Below, piece after piece: positions 1 to 12,616 of a stretch of 64,000 nt of DNA (the stretch's first letter is position 1; the number at the start of each line of letters is the position of its first letter). The notes beneath the pieces were generated by a model. That model had not been told where the DNA came from and did no database searches. It saw nothing but the letters and a program-made list of their open reading frames with translations. Source of the DNA: Spirodela intermedia (taxonomy: Eukaryota; Streptophyta; Magnoliopsida; Alismatales; Araceae). The stretch lies in the NCBI GenBank assembly GCA_902729315.2, contig LR746277.1, positions 2,237,001 through 2,301,000 on the forward strand, read 5' to 3'. A program made the position numbers and the translations under genes.

Positions 1-2461
1 ATCCACACAGCTTGATTCTCGTTCTGCCTGGATCAATGTTCCTGTTCTAGGCGCTGAGCTATCAAAGGGAAAGAATTTAGACGAGAGGGGAAACAACGAT
101 ACCTGCTTGGGAATAAACTCTGAAGCCAGATATTCAATTCAAACATTTAGAACTTGAGTGCTCATGCAAATCAAAATTTCCTAGATTTCTGCAGTACCCA
201 AATCGAATTTTTCATGTTCTAGGCATTGAATTATCTTAATGAGATCCCAAATTTAACTTGATGAGATTAAAATAATGGTAATCCCAATTAAGAGACATTC
301 CTGGGTGATTATCAAAAGTTATAGCGTGTGAAAGGGCCGCTCTCAAGATTCACCGCAGAAGATAAAAAACAGCATATCAAAGTGAGAGAAAACAATGAAA
401 CGAGAGAAACATGAATTTTCGAAACACTATGATAAACATGATTACCCAACTAATGCACATCCCTGGGTGTTTAGCCGTAATTATTATGTCTAAAGGGATA
501 GTCTCAAGGATCTGCTGAAGCAGATGTACAGCAAGATCAGAAGAGAAATAAAAGAAATAATACGGGCAAAAATTTCCGAAAAACTAAAGGTTCACCTCCT
601 TTGAAGGGACGTAAACGTAGGGGATGTCGGCCTCCTCACATAGTATTGGGACGTGTGTAATCACATCAATGGGAGAGATGTTCCCAGCTATTACACACAA
701 CCTGAGTAACAATAAATTAACCAGAGCTCAAGACTAGCTGCCCCTCAAAATTAGATGCATAAAAAATAAGGATCAGACAACTGTGATGATAATTACGGAT
801 CTTATAATATAAACCGGAAAGACTGATTCGAAGTCCCATTATGAGATAAATAAATGCCAAAAACTCCATCTTCTCAGAATTTTTTTCCAATAAAGACAAT
901 TTTGACTAGTTTTGGCTGGACCAAAAGAGGATCCGCACCTCTGAGCATCAGAGAATGGAGAAAGTCGAACAAAACAATGAAAACATTATATGTTTAAAGC
1001 TCAGGATAAATTCCATTCAAAAAGGCGAAAGTCACTAGGTGAGCAAGCGATCTAATGATGCTTGGAAATTTATTCTTAGAAACAATTAATTTCCTCGGCA
1101 TCAAAGGAGGGTAAGTAAAAAACATTAAAAAGGATTAAGCACGCTAAAACCAAATGAGACAGATTGGCTCTCTCTATGAAGAAATCGTCACAAGTGATGT
1201 AACCATTTGGCACGTCTTTAGGTGATGAGCAGGGTAACAAAATGTTAAATTTTTTAAAGCTATAAATTAAATCATCACCAAAGATGATATAGATTTTTTT
1301 GTAACAATAAGAACGAATGATACTCTAATATTCCGACGAAAACCGTCTGTACCCATAGAAAAAGAAATTTCAGACTCTTTCCTCTTAGAGAAGTACTTGT
1401 TGAGAAACGAAGAGCGAATCTGAAACAGTATAATCGATCAGAGCCTTCTTCCTGAATTTGCTCTGATCAAAAGCCAACAAAAGCTACATATAATATCTTA
1501 GCTGTACATTAATTTCCACAGGAAAACGTAAAAGTTAAGTCACATTAGCCCTTTTGCTCTTCGGAGGATATCGCCAGGCAGCCAAATTCTGAATTCTTCG
1601 AGTAGCGTGGGCTAATCCTTGCACTTGGCGTATATATATACCGTCTAATCACTCAAGCAGACAAATTTTTGGTTTTGAACTGTTCTTACTTTAGTGGGGC
1701 TTGCGAACCAGCATGAATCAAAGCTCCATGGAAAAGAAAACACACAGGTCGTCGAAAGCTCGGGATGTTAGCGAAATAAAAAGGAGAGAAAACTGAGATC
1801 CCACTGATAAGATAAACTGTCACTGGCATGGAGAGCAATTAGAATGCGTAGATTATTTATACATGGTTATCCAGGGGCTAGAAAAGGTGTATACCAGCAT
1901 CCAGTCTTTGGATGAGTGTTGAATCAGTATAACATAATAATATGAAAGACCTCGTCAGACGAAAAGGAAATTTGGGAGAATAGAGGAAGCCCACCCCTTG
2001 TGACCCCGTCGGATGCTTTTCACCACTTCCTTCACACCTCTCTTCAGGCATTTGGACTCGGCAGCTGAAAGGATTTAAACAAGAAAAATTAAAATATCAT
2101 CATACTCACGGATAATAAAGTGAAAAATGTCAAGTAGGAAGTTAATAAAAGGCAGGATCCCTCGCCGCGTCCCTCATATTCCCTCGGACGCCAGTCAGCT
2201 AGTTTCAGGGTCCTCCGCCGCCAGTCGTAAGCACAGAAACGAATCCCCCTCCCTCCCACGTCCTCCTAACCTTCTTTAAATAAGCTATTTAAATCCACAA
2301 CACAGCCAAATAGATACCACGGGACGAGTCTTACCTCTCCTGACGAGTTTTAGCGTGCGCTTGCACAGCTTCTTGCCAGCGAGGGGCTTGGAGATGGGCG
2401 CCAGCGCCATCATCTTCTTCTTGTCCTTAACGGACTTCTCCGTCTCGCTGTCGCTCCCCAT
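1..2461 (-). CDS. NHP2: H/ACA ribonucleoprotein subunit 2-like protein (NHP2), partial
   Basis: L7Ae-family RNA-binding protein of H/ACA snoRNPs, which guide rRNA pseudouridylation in the nucleolus. Three minus-strand exons are visible: 2461-2335 (start codon at 2461), 2064-1995 and 701-596. They join in frame with GT-AG borders and give 101 residues. The start is a short charged region followed by the conserved block LAPISKPLAGKKLCKRTLKL. Exon 2 reads AAESKCLKRGVKEVVKSIRR and exon 3 reads VIAGNISPIDVITHVPILC then EEADIPYVYVPSKE, the L7Ae core. The expected last exon (about 50 residues) was not found in 1-595, so the gene continues past the left edge. The ATG is the first in-frame Met and gives the usual NHP2 N-terminus. 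Family assignment rests on these blocks; 15.5K/SNU13 is a close relative, but the N-terminal KPLAGKKLCKR block favours NHP2. Confidence 0.92.
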
Positions 2462-2570
2462 ACCCTCAGCGCCTTCACAGCTCCTTCCTGGACCTTTCTC
2501 TCCCCCTCCCCCTGCAGCTGCTTTCCTTCCTCCAATCGACCCAGAGAGAGAGAGAGAGAGAAGGGAAGAG

Positions 2571-2715
2571 TAGGGTTTCCAGGCCGTCGATGGCAGGGCT
2601 CAAGCTTAGGGTTTTAGCCAGAAAGGCAGACGAAGGGTTTCAGTCATGGGATGGACCGTCAAGTAATTATTGGATTTCAAACACGTGTCCATCGGCCCAG
2701 ATGTCAAAAGGCCCA
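2571..2715 (-). promoter_or_regulatory. Telo-box and site II promoter elements of NHP2
   Basis: Read on the minus strand, upstream of the NHP2 start, there are two AAACCCTA telo-boxes (2571-2578 and 2607-2614) and two TGGGCC site II-type elements (2694-2699 and 2710-2715). In plants this pairing is known from promoters of ribosomal-protein and ribosome-biogenesis genes and is linked to TCP factors and growth-dependent expression. It agrees with the NHP2 call. A (GA)n tract lies between these sites and the ATG at about 2540-2563. Confidence 0.7.
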
Positions 2716-3593
2716 ATAACAGGAACTTAGGTGGGAGGGGGGGAGGTTGTATCTCGGCCTACTCTATACCCCGTTGACTTTAGCTATGTTATCATCCCAA
2801 TGTACGCATTTATTTTTTCATAAATGATTATTCTAAAATTTTACCAGAAAACATGGAAATAACTATGAAGTAAAATATTCATACTATTTTACGAATTATT
2901 TATTTAGAAGATGTTTTCACCTGATGAGAGAAAAAACAACAACACTATGTAGCACCGATTATTGCAGAGATTTTGCCAAAAATAAATAAAAATCTTTCTA
3001 CGCAATGAAAAGTATACCATTTCTCAAAACGTTTGACATTTAATCAGCACATATTAGGGGGACGGTATTAATTAAAAAATACAAGATAATTTCTTCTTGA
3101 ACATGTATTTATCTGAGAAAATCTTGGTTGTTCCCATCGTTCGATCTGATAATATGACATTTTCATTCGATTCAAATTAATCCAAATTGCATGAAGATGG
3201 GGAGAGTTGTAGGGCCAACAAGCCCAGCCCAGACCAGATCAGATCGGATAAATAATCAAACAAGTTTTGACATGGTAAATTCGTGGATTAATTTCTTTCA
3301 TCAATATTCTTCCAACATACCACATTTGGGAAGGTTGGAGTACGCAGTCACTTGAGAAATACAGAAAGAATGGATTTCTTGAGACAAATCCACTGAAATC
3401 TGACGATATTTCGGGAATGCCAGAGGCTACATAGGAGCAGTTTAAGTGACTCGATATCCGGCACCAAAGTCAACAGAATATCAGCAGAAAATGTTTTCTC
3501 CTAGCTGAGCTATTAACTATTAAAGAACATCTGCGAATGTCAATAAGCATGAACTCTTCGTTTTCTATCATGATTCCCACCGAGGAAAATTCT
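2716..3593. other. Intergenic region between NHP2 promoter and mtSSB 3' end
   Basis: About 880 bases of AT-rich sequence. I see no open frame with a recognisable family. The right part should carry the mtSSB 3' UTR, transcribed leftward. No RNA gene or transposon ends are visible. Confidence 0.5.
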
Positions 3594-3653
3594 TCAAAAT
3601 AACCCATCCTCTGCAAGAAAATACGAAACCATCATTCAGACATTCCTAAACAT

Positions 3654-3705
<52 letters not shown>

Positions 3706-5880
3706 AAGAATAAGAACACTGCTTACTTAATTCATCCAAGGAAATACTGGAAATACTTTCTCCAGTTTTTATCCGTTGAACTTTGCCTAGACAGGACAAA
3801 AACGCAAGGATAAGTTGCTACAGAGAACTAAAATCAGGTCAAATCTAACCTTATATCATGTAAAATAATGGCACTGGTGATTTTTTCAGAACTACAGCGG
3901 CTTTCGTGGCTTCTCATAAAAAATATGTGAGTTAGGACCATCATTTCATAGCAGTACCAGGGATTGCTCGTCCAATGTGGCGCTGGTATTGGCATTTCAT
4001 CTTTTCCTAAAGTTCCCATCTGACTAGATGGCCTACTATGGAAGTATGAAGTCTCTTAAAGACTGAATTAAACATTCTGCTCTCGTAAAATATTTAGTCC
4101 TGAATAAACTGTAAAATCAGTATAAAAAATGAAAAAAAATCATCTTTTGATATATTAAGTGCAAGGCAATCACTTTTGGTTCGCCCAAGGATGCAGAAAG
4201 ATCTTATACAAATAATTTTTTGAGGTTATTTTAATACGAATTTAAATGAAAAAAATAAAAATAGAATATTCTTTGTATGCTGACGTGCGAATAAGAGAAA
4301 AACAACCACAAGATGGGACACGGAAAAAGGAAAAAATTGGGAGTAGAGAAAATATTCAAGTCGTTTCAATAGATATAACATATCACACCCAAGTGGAAAA
4401 AAAAAAACGTTAATGAAAGCAGTTCAGTAAATTTACATAATATTTGATTCTGGTTGGAGTTGTAGTATACAGTGGAATGCCTTCACCCATAATTCTAAAT
4501 CTTAACAGAACTAGACAATCCCTCAGTTGCCATTAAACAGGCCAAAGCGAACGACAGGTTGTACCATAAAGGGCGATGATGAGGATTTTCTTCTTCAGAA
4601 AGCTGAAAGCTGAAAGCTTGGGGAAAACTTGAGAAAACTAATGGAACGCAGGAAAATAACAATAAAATGAAGGCCAGATGGAGACCCATAGGATCTAGGA
4701 CAGGGAAAAGGCTGAGGGAATTTCAGTGCATAATGAAGAGTATACGGGAGAAAATAATTGTCCAGCAATACAGTTATTACTTAGGATACCCTAATCAGGT
4801 GGAACAATGTACAATGAAGAGAGATAAAAATATAAGAAATAACTTGTGGAAAAATGAAAATATTTGGATAGAGCATAGGAAACCCGAACAGCAAGAGAAA
4901 TATTGAGCAAGAGACCACATCAGGAAATGAATTGAGAAAACATCACATACCATCACGACGCACACATATTTCTGGAATGTTTTTAATTTGACCATTAATG
5001 CTGTCATTGTAGACTCTGGTTTCGATGTCCCCCTCGACATAAACAGGTGAGCTGAAGAAACACACACATCACATAACAGAAAAGGCAAGTGAATAATGAA
5101 AGAAAATAAAAGGGGAATACTATTTGAGGACTTATATATTAATCAGTCTATCACGAGTATCTAGGCTTACTCCTTTGAAAGTTGTTGAACAGCATATGCC
5201 CCAAGTTGCTCATTGTGAACAGCAATTCGATGCCACTGAGCAGGCTTTGGAAGATTCTCAGAGCCAATAATTCTCTGATCGAACATACCCCCAGTTCCTA
5301 CTGTAAAAATGGTCACAGTCTTCCCGTTCCTCAGGATCTTCTGTATGGGAGCCTGCCCAATTCTACCACAAATAATTGCCTGCATAGCAATCAGAAGCTT
5401 CCTTCATCAAACAATGAAGTAGACAATTCAATAATAAAGTGCAGGTTATGTTGGATTAAACATTGGAACACTTCTCCTAGACGAGAGCATACCTTGTGCA
5501 CTCCTCGGAAATTCCATCCCCTTTTAGGATCCACTCCCTGTGGCTCTAATTCAGACTTTGCGGGTAAGAAATCATCGTCCTCAATTACATTACTCTGCTC
5601 AAACTCCTCAAATGAAATCTTTGAACACCATGACCGAGACGGACGAGTAATGCCTGGAACTTATGAGGGGAAGAAAAATGCAAAAGCTCATCGACGGGAC
5701 ACTAGTGTTTCTCCGGTTCGGAGCTCGCTTTGGTTCTGAACACAACTAAAAAAGGCATGACCAAGGAAAACTGATAGATGAAGAAAGAAATATCGGTGCA
5801 GGAAGAAGCTCACCTAACGAAGAAGCTCTACCTGCAGATTGTCTGAAACACTTGACGAAGTTCCCAGCAACCGATCCCAT
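3594..5880 (-). CDS. Mitochondrial single-stranded DNA-binding protein (mtSSB)
   Basis: Bacterial-type SSB that coats single-stranded DNA in mitochondrial replication and recombination. There are six exons on the minus strand: 5880-5814, 5653-5493, 5379-5171, 5051-4951, 3786-3727 and 3610-3594. They total 615 nt, or 204 residues, close to other plant mtSSBs. Residues 1-33 are basic, serine-rich and acid-poor, like a mitochondrial presequence. The OB-fold follows from about residue 70: RGVHKAIICGRIGQAPIQK, then NGKTVTIFTVGTGGMFDQR, AQWHRIAVHNEQLGAYAV and VYVEGDIETRVYND. The C-terminus is SLDELKDGLF, the usual plant mtSSB ending. A possible 5' leader intron (about 6138-5902, GT-AG on the minus strand) would place the first untranslated exon further upstream. 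A long (GA)n tract lies in the last intron. All junctions keep phase. Confidence 0.93.
3657..3703. repeat. (GA)n microsatellite in last mtSSB intron
   Basis: About 23 perfect GA units inside the 116-bp final intron. On the transcribed strand it is a (TC)n run ending about 40 nt before the terminal acceptor, so it could act as an extended pyrimidine tract. Confidence 0.95.
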
Positions 5881-6611
5881 GTTCTGTTCTCACTAGCTGC
5901 ACTGGGATCAAACTAGAACGTAATAACCACGGGAGAAAGTTCAACGTCAACTCCCACGACAGATTGCAGTCTTCCCCCACCGCGAACACGAGAAAATGAG
6001 CAAGAACATACGATAAGAAATAGCGAGAGGGAAAGAATGCAGCGGAACCGAGTCCCTCCCAATCCTCTTTCCGGCCAGTGGTTCAACGAACAGACTAGAA
6101 AAGGAAGCAGGCAAGAGGAAATGGGAGAAGAGACATACCCGATGAGGCTTGCCGGAGAAGGACCACAGCTCCCCCAACCAACTTCCACAACGCCGGCGAG
6201 GTCGGGGGAGAAGAAGAGGGAGCCGGAGAGCAAAACCCCGCCGTCTGGTGAGGGGGAAGAGGAGGTTTTACGCCTTGCTCCCACTCAGCTTTCTCAAAGC
6301 CATTCTAGGAAGCCATTCTGGGAAGGCTTCCTCGGCAATGGAAACGTCAGACCTAAGGTGAATTAATTAACAAATCTCACAATACAAATGTATTTAATTA
6401 TATTTTCCATGCTATAACATATTGGCATTAAAATATATAGTTATTATATTATATTTATAGTTCTTATTAAGTATTTAATTCCCCCTCACCTCAGGAAACC
6501 GCTGACCGACTTACCGAAGTGCCGTTGCCAGAATGAGCTTTTTCCGAGAAAGCATTCTACGTCACGCACCGTGGTAGTTGAGCTCGACGTTCTAGCAAAC
6601 GTAGTGACGAA

Positions 6612-6615
<4 letters not shown>

Positions 6616-6642
<27 letters not shown>
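6616..6642 (+). repeat. (CT)n tract upstream of UBP14 TATA box
   Basis: About 13 CT units ending roughly 45 bp before the TATA box. Pyrimidine (Y-patch or GAGA-type) tracts are common in plant core promoters. Confidence 0.9.
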
Positions 6643-6649
<7 letters not shown>

Positions 6650-6688
6650 ATTTGGATCGGGTTTTCATCAGTCCGCCCTCTATGCATC

Positions 6689-6696
6689 TATAAATA
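6689..6696 (+). promoter_or_regulatory. TATA box of UBP14
   Basis: TATAAATA, about 150 bp before the UBP14 start codon, which implies transcription starting near 6720 and a leader of about 120 nt. The leader contains a telo-box AAACCCTA at 6809-6816. Confidence 0.65.
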
Positions 6697-6842
6697 TCCG
6701 TCGGTTTCCACCGCAGCGTGGGGCGGAGGAAGGTTCGAAGACGACGTGGGCTTGAAGCAAGGCAGTGTAGGCTCAAATCTTCCCCATTCTTCTCCTCTTC
6801 CGGCGGAGAAACCCTAGTGACCTGCGGCCCCTGCACTCGCCA

Positions 6843-9800
6843 ATGGAGCTGCTGCGGTCTCACCTTTCTAGGGTTCGGATCCCTGAGCCTACCAACCGGA
6901 TATACAAGCAGGAATGCTGCATCTCTTTTGACACGCCGGTAGTTTCTCTCTGTCTCTGTCTCTGCGTGCTTGCCACCACCACCCACCCCCCCTTTTTTTT
7001 TTCTTGTTGTGCCCCCCTTTCTGAACGCTTTGAGTGGGGAGTGGTGGTTCTCTTCTCTGCAGAGGTCAGAGGGCGGTCTGTACGTGGACATGTGCTCGTT
7101 CTTGGCGTTTGGGAAGGATTACGTGCAGTGGAATTACGAAAAGTCCGGTAATCCGGTTTATCTGCACATTCAGCAGCGCCGCAAGGCCGTTCCTGAAGAT
7201 CGACCTCTGAAGAAGCCCACTCTACTCGCCATCGGTTCGTATCCATGCACATTGTTGACGTTGAAATCTCTTTCGATTGTGTATGGCGGAGTTTGACATT
7301 TCGTTCGGCTGTGTGAAACGCCCCCCGATAGTTTATTCTTAACGAATTGTAAACTGAAAGGAGGATCTAAGTTTCTTAGGCGACGAAGACAAAGACACCT
7401 GAATTCTTCTCGTGCGATAAGTGGTAGACAAACAATGGGGACACATTATTATAATGTCACAATGTTTTTAGAAATGTAACATCAAAAAATTGCCTGAAAA
7501 TATGAACTTACGCGTTGGAATGTGTGGAAGAGATGTGCAGACTCTTCTTGAATACATGATCACTAAAGGTTCTTAGAGGAAGTAAGATGCTAGATGTAGA
7601 GTGGTGGCATCTTTTGCAAGTGCGAAGTAACAGTCGCCGCTAGTAGGTTAAAGCATTGCAGAAATATCAAATGGGAGGGGGAAATTCTAATGCGACCTTG
7701 ATAACGTATCATATGTGGTGGTGGAATCATTTGCAAGTAGAGCAGTCGCTACTGGTAATGTAAAGCATAGCAGAAAATCAAAAGAGTAGCCCTGATGTAA
7801 CCTCATAATGTTACATGTAAAGTGGTGGAATCGTTTGCGAGTACAAACTATCAATCGCTACTAGTTCTCCTTCCTTTGCAAGTACAAGGGAACGATTTTG
7901 CTCCATCACAAACATCTTTTTCTAGTTCTCCTCCCTGTTGCTGCTGCTGTTTCTCGTTTACATCAAACTACTACTTCTACTCAGTGTACATGGTGCAAAT
8001 CTGTCAATCCTGGTTGAGATTCGTGTATTTGGTTGACCGAATCAGTTTGGATTAAAAAAATATGGATTCTGATATGTAATCATTAGGGTGAGCACCTTGT
8101 CACTTGGTGAATCAGCAGTATCAGTTGCATGTGGAGGTTACTGGGACTAATTCTATTCGAAGTTATTTTATTATATTCCCTAAAAAAATGCTCCATAAAA
8201 TCATTTGCCTCTCTTGATGATAAATGACTGTTAATTTCAACTTTTTTTCTTTAAAGTCTTTTAATATATGTCGTCAATTATTTGCTATAATTTTTTTTTT
8301 TTCACGAATTCATTGTGATGTGCAGGTGTTGATGGAGGTTTTGACAATCAAGAAGCTGAATATGAAGAAACTCACAATATTGTAATATTGCCAGAGCATG
8401 TGTCCCTTCCATTTCCATCGGTTGAGTTGCCAGAAAAGGTATTTGGCTTTGGGATTGTAATATTGTCAGAGATGTACTAAACATATCTGTGCGATTTTGT
8501 TTCAATATGGACATTTTTAAATTTTATATTGTTTACTTTTCAGGTCAGATTGGCAGTCGATACTATTTTGATGGCTGAAGGCGCTGAACGCAAAGAGCAA
8601 CTATCATCCTGGACAGCAGATAAGAAACAAGTCAGTGCATTTGCTATGAATCTGCAGCAGATTAAAAGTGGTGTTGTTATTCCTCCATCGGGATGGAAGT
8701 GCCGGCACTGTGATAAAACTGAAAACCTCTGGCTTAACTTAACTGATGGAATGATCCTGTGTGGGAGGAAAAATTGGGATGGTAGTGGAGGCAATAATCA
8801 CGCGATTGAGCATTATCTTGCCACAAAATATCCTCTTGCTGTAAAACTTGGAACTATTACTGCTGATTTGGAAAGTGCAGGTAATATTTTTCCTCAATGA
8901 TGTCGTATGTACTCTGATTTAGGCCTTTTTTGAGCATTATCTTGTCGTATGTAATAATCACGCGATTGAGCATTTTTGATATTAAAAGCTGAAAGTTATG
9001 GTTCTGCACTTTCTGAGTGCGATAGTTATGTAAATGTTTGTGAGCTCACCGAAAGTAGGAACTAATTAATTCAGGAGTTTATCCTCATCGTTTCTTTAGG
9101 TTCTTATGTTAAGTTGTGTGATCTATCCACTTTATGAAAAGATTGTAGATAAATTTGTCAAAAAATATCAGACTATCGATACCACTTGTGGATTTTTCTT
9201 TTAATTGTATCATTTAGTCTTCCTATTACCTGAAACAGGTTTTGGATGCATGTTCAGGACGGCAAGTTGCTTAATGTGATAATAATCTTTTCTGACTTCT
9301 TGTGACAGCTCAGATGTTTTCTCTTACCCGGAGGACGATACTGTTGAGGATCCATTACTAGCGCAACATTTAGCATTTTTTGGGATCGATTTTTCATCAT
9401 TGCAAAAGGTAACATTTTTATGGTTTAATACATTTGATCCTGAAAGTTTTCAATGATTAATGAATTTACAAAGTAAAGATGAACTGTGAAAACTTTTGGC
9501 GATTTAAGTATTCGTTGGTTGCTCATGTCCACATATTCTTTCTTGTCGTTATCTCAATTTATGATAAGAGTATAGATAGGCAACTGGAAACTGCTAAGCT
9601 AAACGGTATAGTTAGGAGCTGGGAGCATGTGTAGTTCATGTCCACTGACCTAGAAAAGGGTCATGAGTGATGGGGGAGGGTTGAACAGAAGTTGCTTATA
9701 CTGTTCACACATCTATGTGTGTATGTAAATATATGTATATAGGAACAAAATTCATGCCCATGGTTCACTGGACCCTCCTCTGGTGCCCAAAAAAAAAAGT

Positions 9801-12565
9801 GGTTGATGACTTGACTGTTAGAATCTTGAAATAATCAACAAAAAAATGTTACTAGTGTCCATATGTCCGGTCTCGATTCCACTTGGACGTCCATTGGAAT
9901 TTCTCATTACCTTTTGAGGCCCCTTGACCATCTTCCATATGCCTCTAGTTGGAATTGTTGTTTTTTTAAAAAAAGTATCATTTATTTGCTTTCGCATGAC
10001 CAAGAAATTGGTGAGTCGCATAATATTATGACTTTTCCAATTCTAAGATGTTTTTTAAACCTCTCAATTTTTTTTGAAAATTTTATGTTGTAAAAGTAAA
10101 TATTACAAAAATAATCAATTCAATGCCTTGGCTTAAAAAAAGTTAATCATTGCTGGGTTCAGGTCATTTTGACGAACAAGTCGTGTTCCGGATTTGTCTC
10201 GTTTGGCTGACTGAGTCGAGATAGAGCGAATCTAACTGAGTTGGTTGGTTCTTGAGCCAGCCCAGCTTATTGCCAATCCCATTTTAGCATCTCCCATTTT
10301 AAGGATAACATAGCATGGTTTAAAATCTTGTTGGTTTATGATCATGGAAAACTACTATTTGCCCCCAAAAAAAACCATGTATGAATGATACTTCTTGGAG
10401 CATCTGTCGATTAGAAAAGTTGCTACATTTTTTCTTTGAGCATGTTCAGGATTATAACTTCACATGAACTTTTCAAAGTCGAGCCAAGCCAAGACAGTAT
10501 TTTGTAATGTTTTGATATGGGTTTAATTTCAAAGAATGTGAGGTGTGTTGGGTCTTAGAATCTTTTATTAATGTATACATTCTTTTCTTCAGTTTTATAT
10601 CACCACCCTCTATTTCTTAGATGTTTGTATTATCTTCCACATTTATGCTATGATAGTCGATGAACTGATTTTTGCATATCCTTTTAGACTGAAATGACTA
10701 CTGCTGAAAGAGAACTCGACCAAAATACTAATTTTGATTGGAACCGGATACAAGAAAGTGGACAAGAAGTTGAACCCTTATTTGGACCTGGATATACAGG
10801 ACTGGTTAATCTTGGGAATAGGTAGTTTGATTAGTCTCTCATTTTACAAACTTGTTTATTGTGGTCGTTGATACGGCATAACACTTTCTCCATCTTTCTT
10901 CACTTTGCTTAGTTGTTATTTGGCGTCAACCATGCAAGTTATCTTCTCGACACATGCCTTCTGTACACGGTTAGTTTTTGTAATCAGCATTTGCAAGTAG
11001 CCCGTATACTACCTTGATATATTTCATCTGATATTACCATTTTATTTTATTTTAATTTCAGATATCATGAAAAGCAGAGCCTGGAGTTAGCATTTAAAAC
11101 AGCTCCTTCGGATCCAACTGTAGATTTGAATACACAACTGTGAGTAACCATCTCTTCTCCTTGAAAATAGGCACATATGATGATTTTTCTTCTTAGCTGT
11201 TCACAGTGCTTTGACTTTTTGTGCTTGAAGCACTTTTAAATTTGTAATCAACATTTCGTCCGCTCAAGTCAAACAATTTGAGTTTACTGGGCCCGATTTA
11301 AGTGTCTCCAATCTTTCCCTGATATTAAAGGCAGCCTAATGGTGTAATCATTCTGCTTAACTTTTGACACCGTATTATGTCCATCACAAGCCATTTCAAA
11401 TCCCCCATTTCTAGCCATTTAAGTGTCTCCAATCTGGTCGCTTTGTTGTTCCGTGATTAATGGGGTGTGTGTCCAGAGAGGTCAATCCTAGATCATAATG
11501 TGTTGGCCCAAGTCTACCTCAATTTCCAACCTTGGTGTAGTATATTCAACAAGGTCTCTCAGCTGGTGGAGTGTTATGGCTTTTGGAAGGCCAGTCATTT
11601 TTCGCCAGTACGCCAGAATGCTACCCATAACTCATTTCTTTGAAGATATGTTATTAAGTAATAATGCACATAAAAGGATCTGTGGGTAATAACCTGGCCT
11701 GAATTCGCATGAGGATCAAATATTGTCTCTTTTTTACGCTCGCAAAAGAGATCTCTCCTCGAAGCATGGTTCCTAGAGTCAGTCAAGCACTCTGTATTCG
11801 CTTTAAGGCAGAACTCTATCTCATCTTGAACTTAAAATAGAGAAAAGCACTGCAAGTCAGAGAATATGGGAATGGAGAGGAAGTTGAAGGGGGGGCATCA
11901 CGGTCGTAGGGATAGATAAATAACAAGGGTCAATTTGTACTTAAGACCTTTATTATGTTTTTTTGATAATCTCAGTTAAATTTGATGAGTAGGTCTTCAT
12001 AGTTTCTGCAGCAATTCCAGAGAGTTGTAAGCATGACAGAGGTATATGGGGAACTAAAGATTCAATGGAGTTGACTGGTTTCTGCTTTGTTTTACGGCCT
12101 TGCCTTGTTTTTGTTGATTTGTATCCGGAGAATGCACTGTGCTGTTTGACTTGACCCATTTTCGTATAGGGCAAAACTGGGCCATGGCTTGCTATCGGGT
12201 AGATACTCATTTCCTGTACGAGAGGTACAGCATCTGTATCCTGTATTCAATCAAATTTATTATTCCTCATGTGGCTTGATACTTTCATGTATAACCAGAC
12301 AGATGAACTTGGAAATATAACCGGCTCAGATTCAGACGCTGTAAGTCATGCTGATTTCAATTTTTCCTTCTTCTGGATTTGGCTGTGTCGATAGCTGTAG
12401 TTGATATTACCATACCATTTTTATGTGTGAAACTGAATTTGGCGAGTTCTTTTTTACAAGCCCACTGGACTTCAAAGAGTAATTTTATTTTCTGGCTAGG
12501 AAAATCCTTTTTTATTTCGCCTCAGTGAATATACCCATTATCACTATATATCTATCTTATCTATC

Positions 12566-12616
<51 letters not shown>

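Larger units (their letters stand above)
5881..6842. promoter_or_regulatory. Shared divergent promoter region of mtSSB and UBP14
   Basis: The start codons of mtSSB (minus) and UBP14 (plus) are 962 bp apart, in a head-to-head arrangement. The left part (5900-6330) is GC-richer and probably mtSSB leader sequence with an intron. The centre (6360-6480) is very AT-rich. The right part carries (CT)n, a TATA box and a telo-box belonging to UBP14. No protein-coding exon was recognised; the open frames here fit no family. Confidence 0.6.

Noticed and set aside
5913-6366. Overlapping open frames upstream of mtSSB
   Set aside because: No family similarity; if spliced to mtSSB through the likely leader intron they are out of frame, so they are leader sequence.
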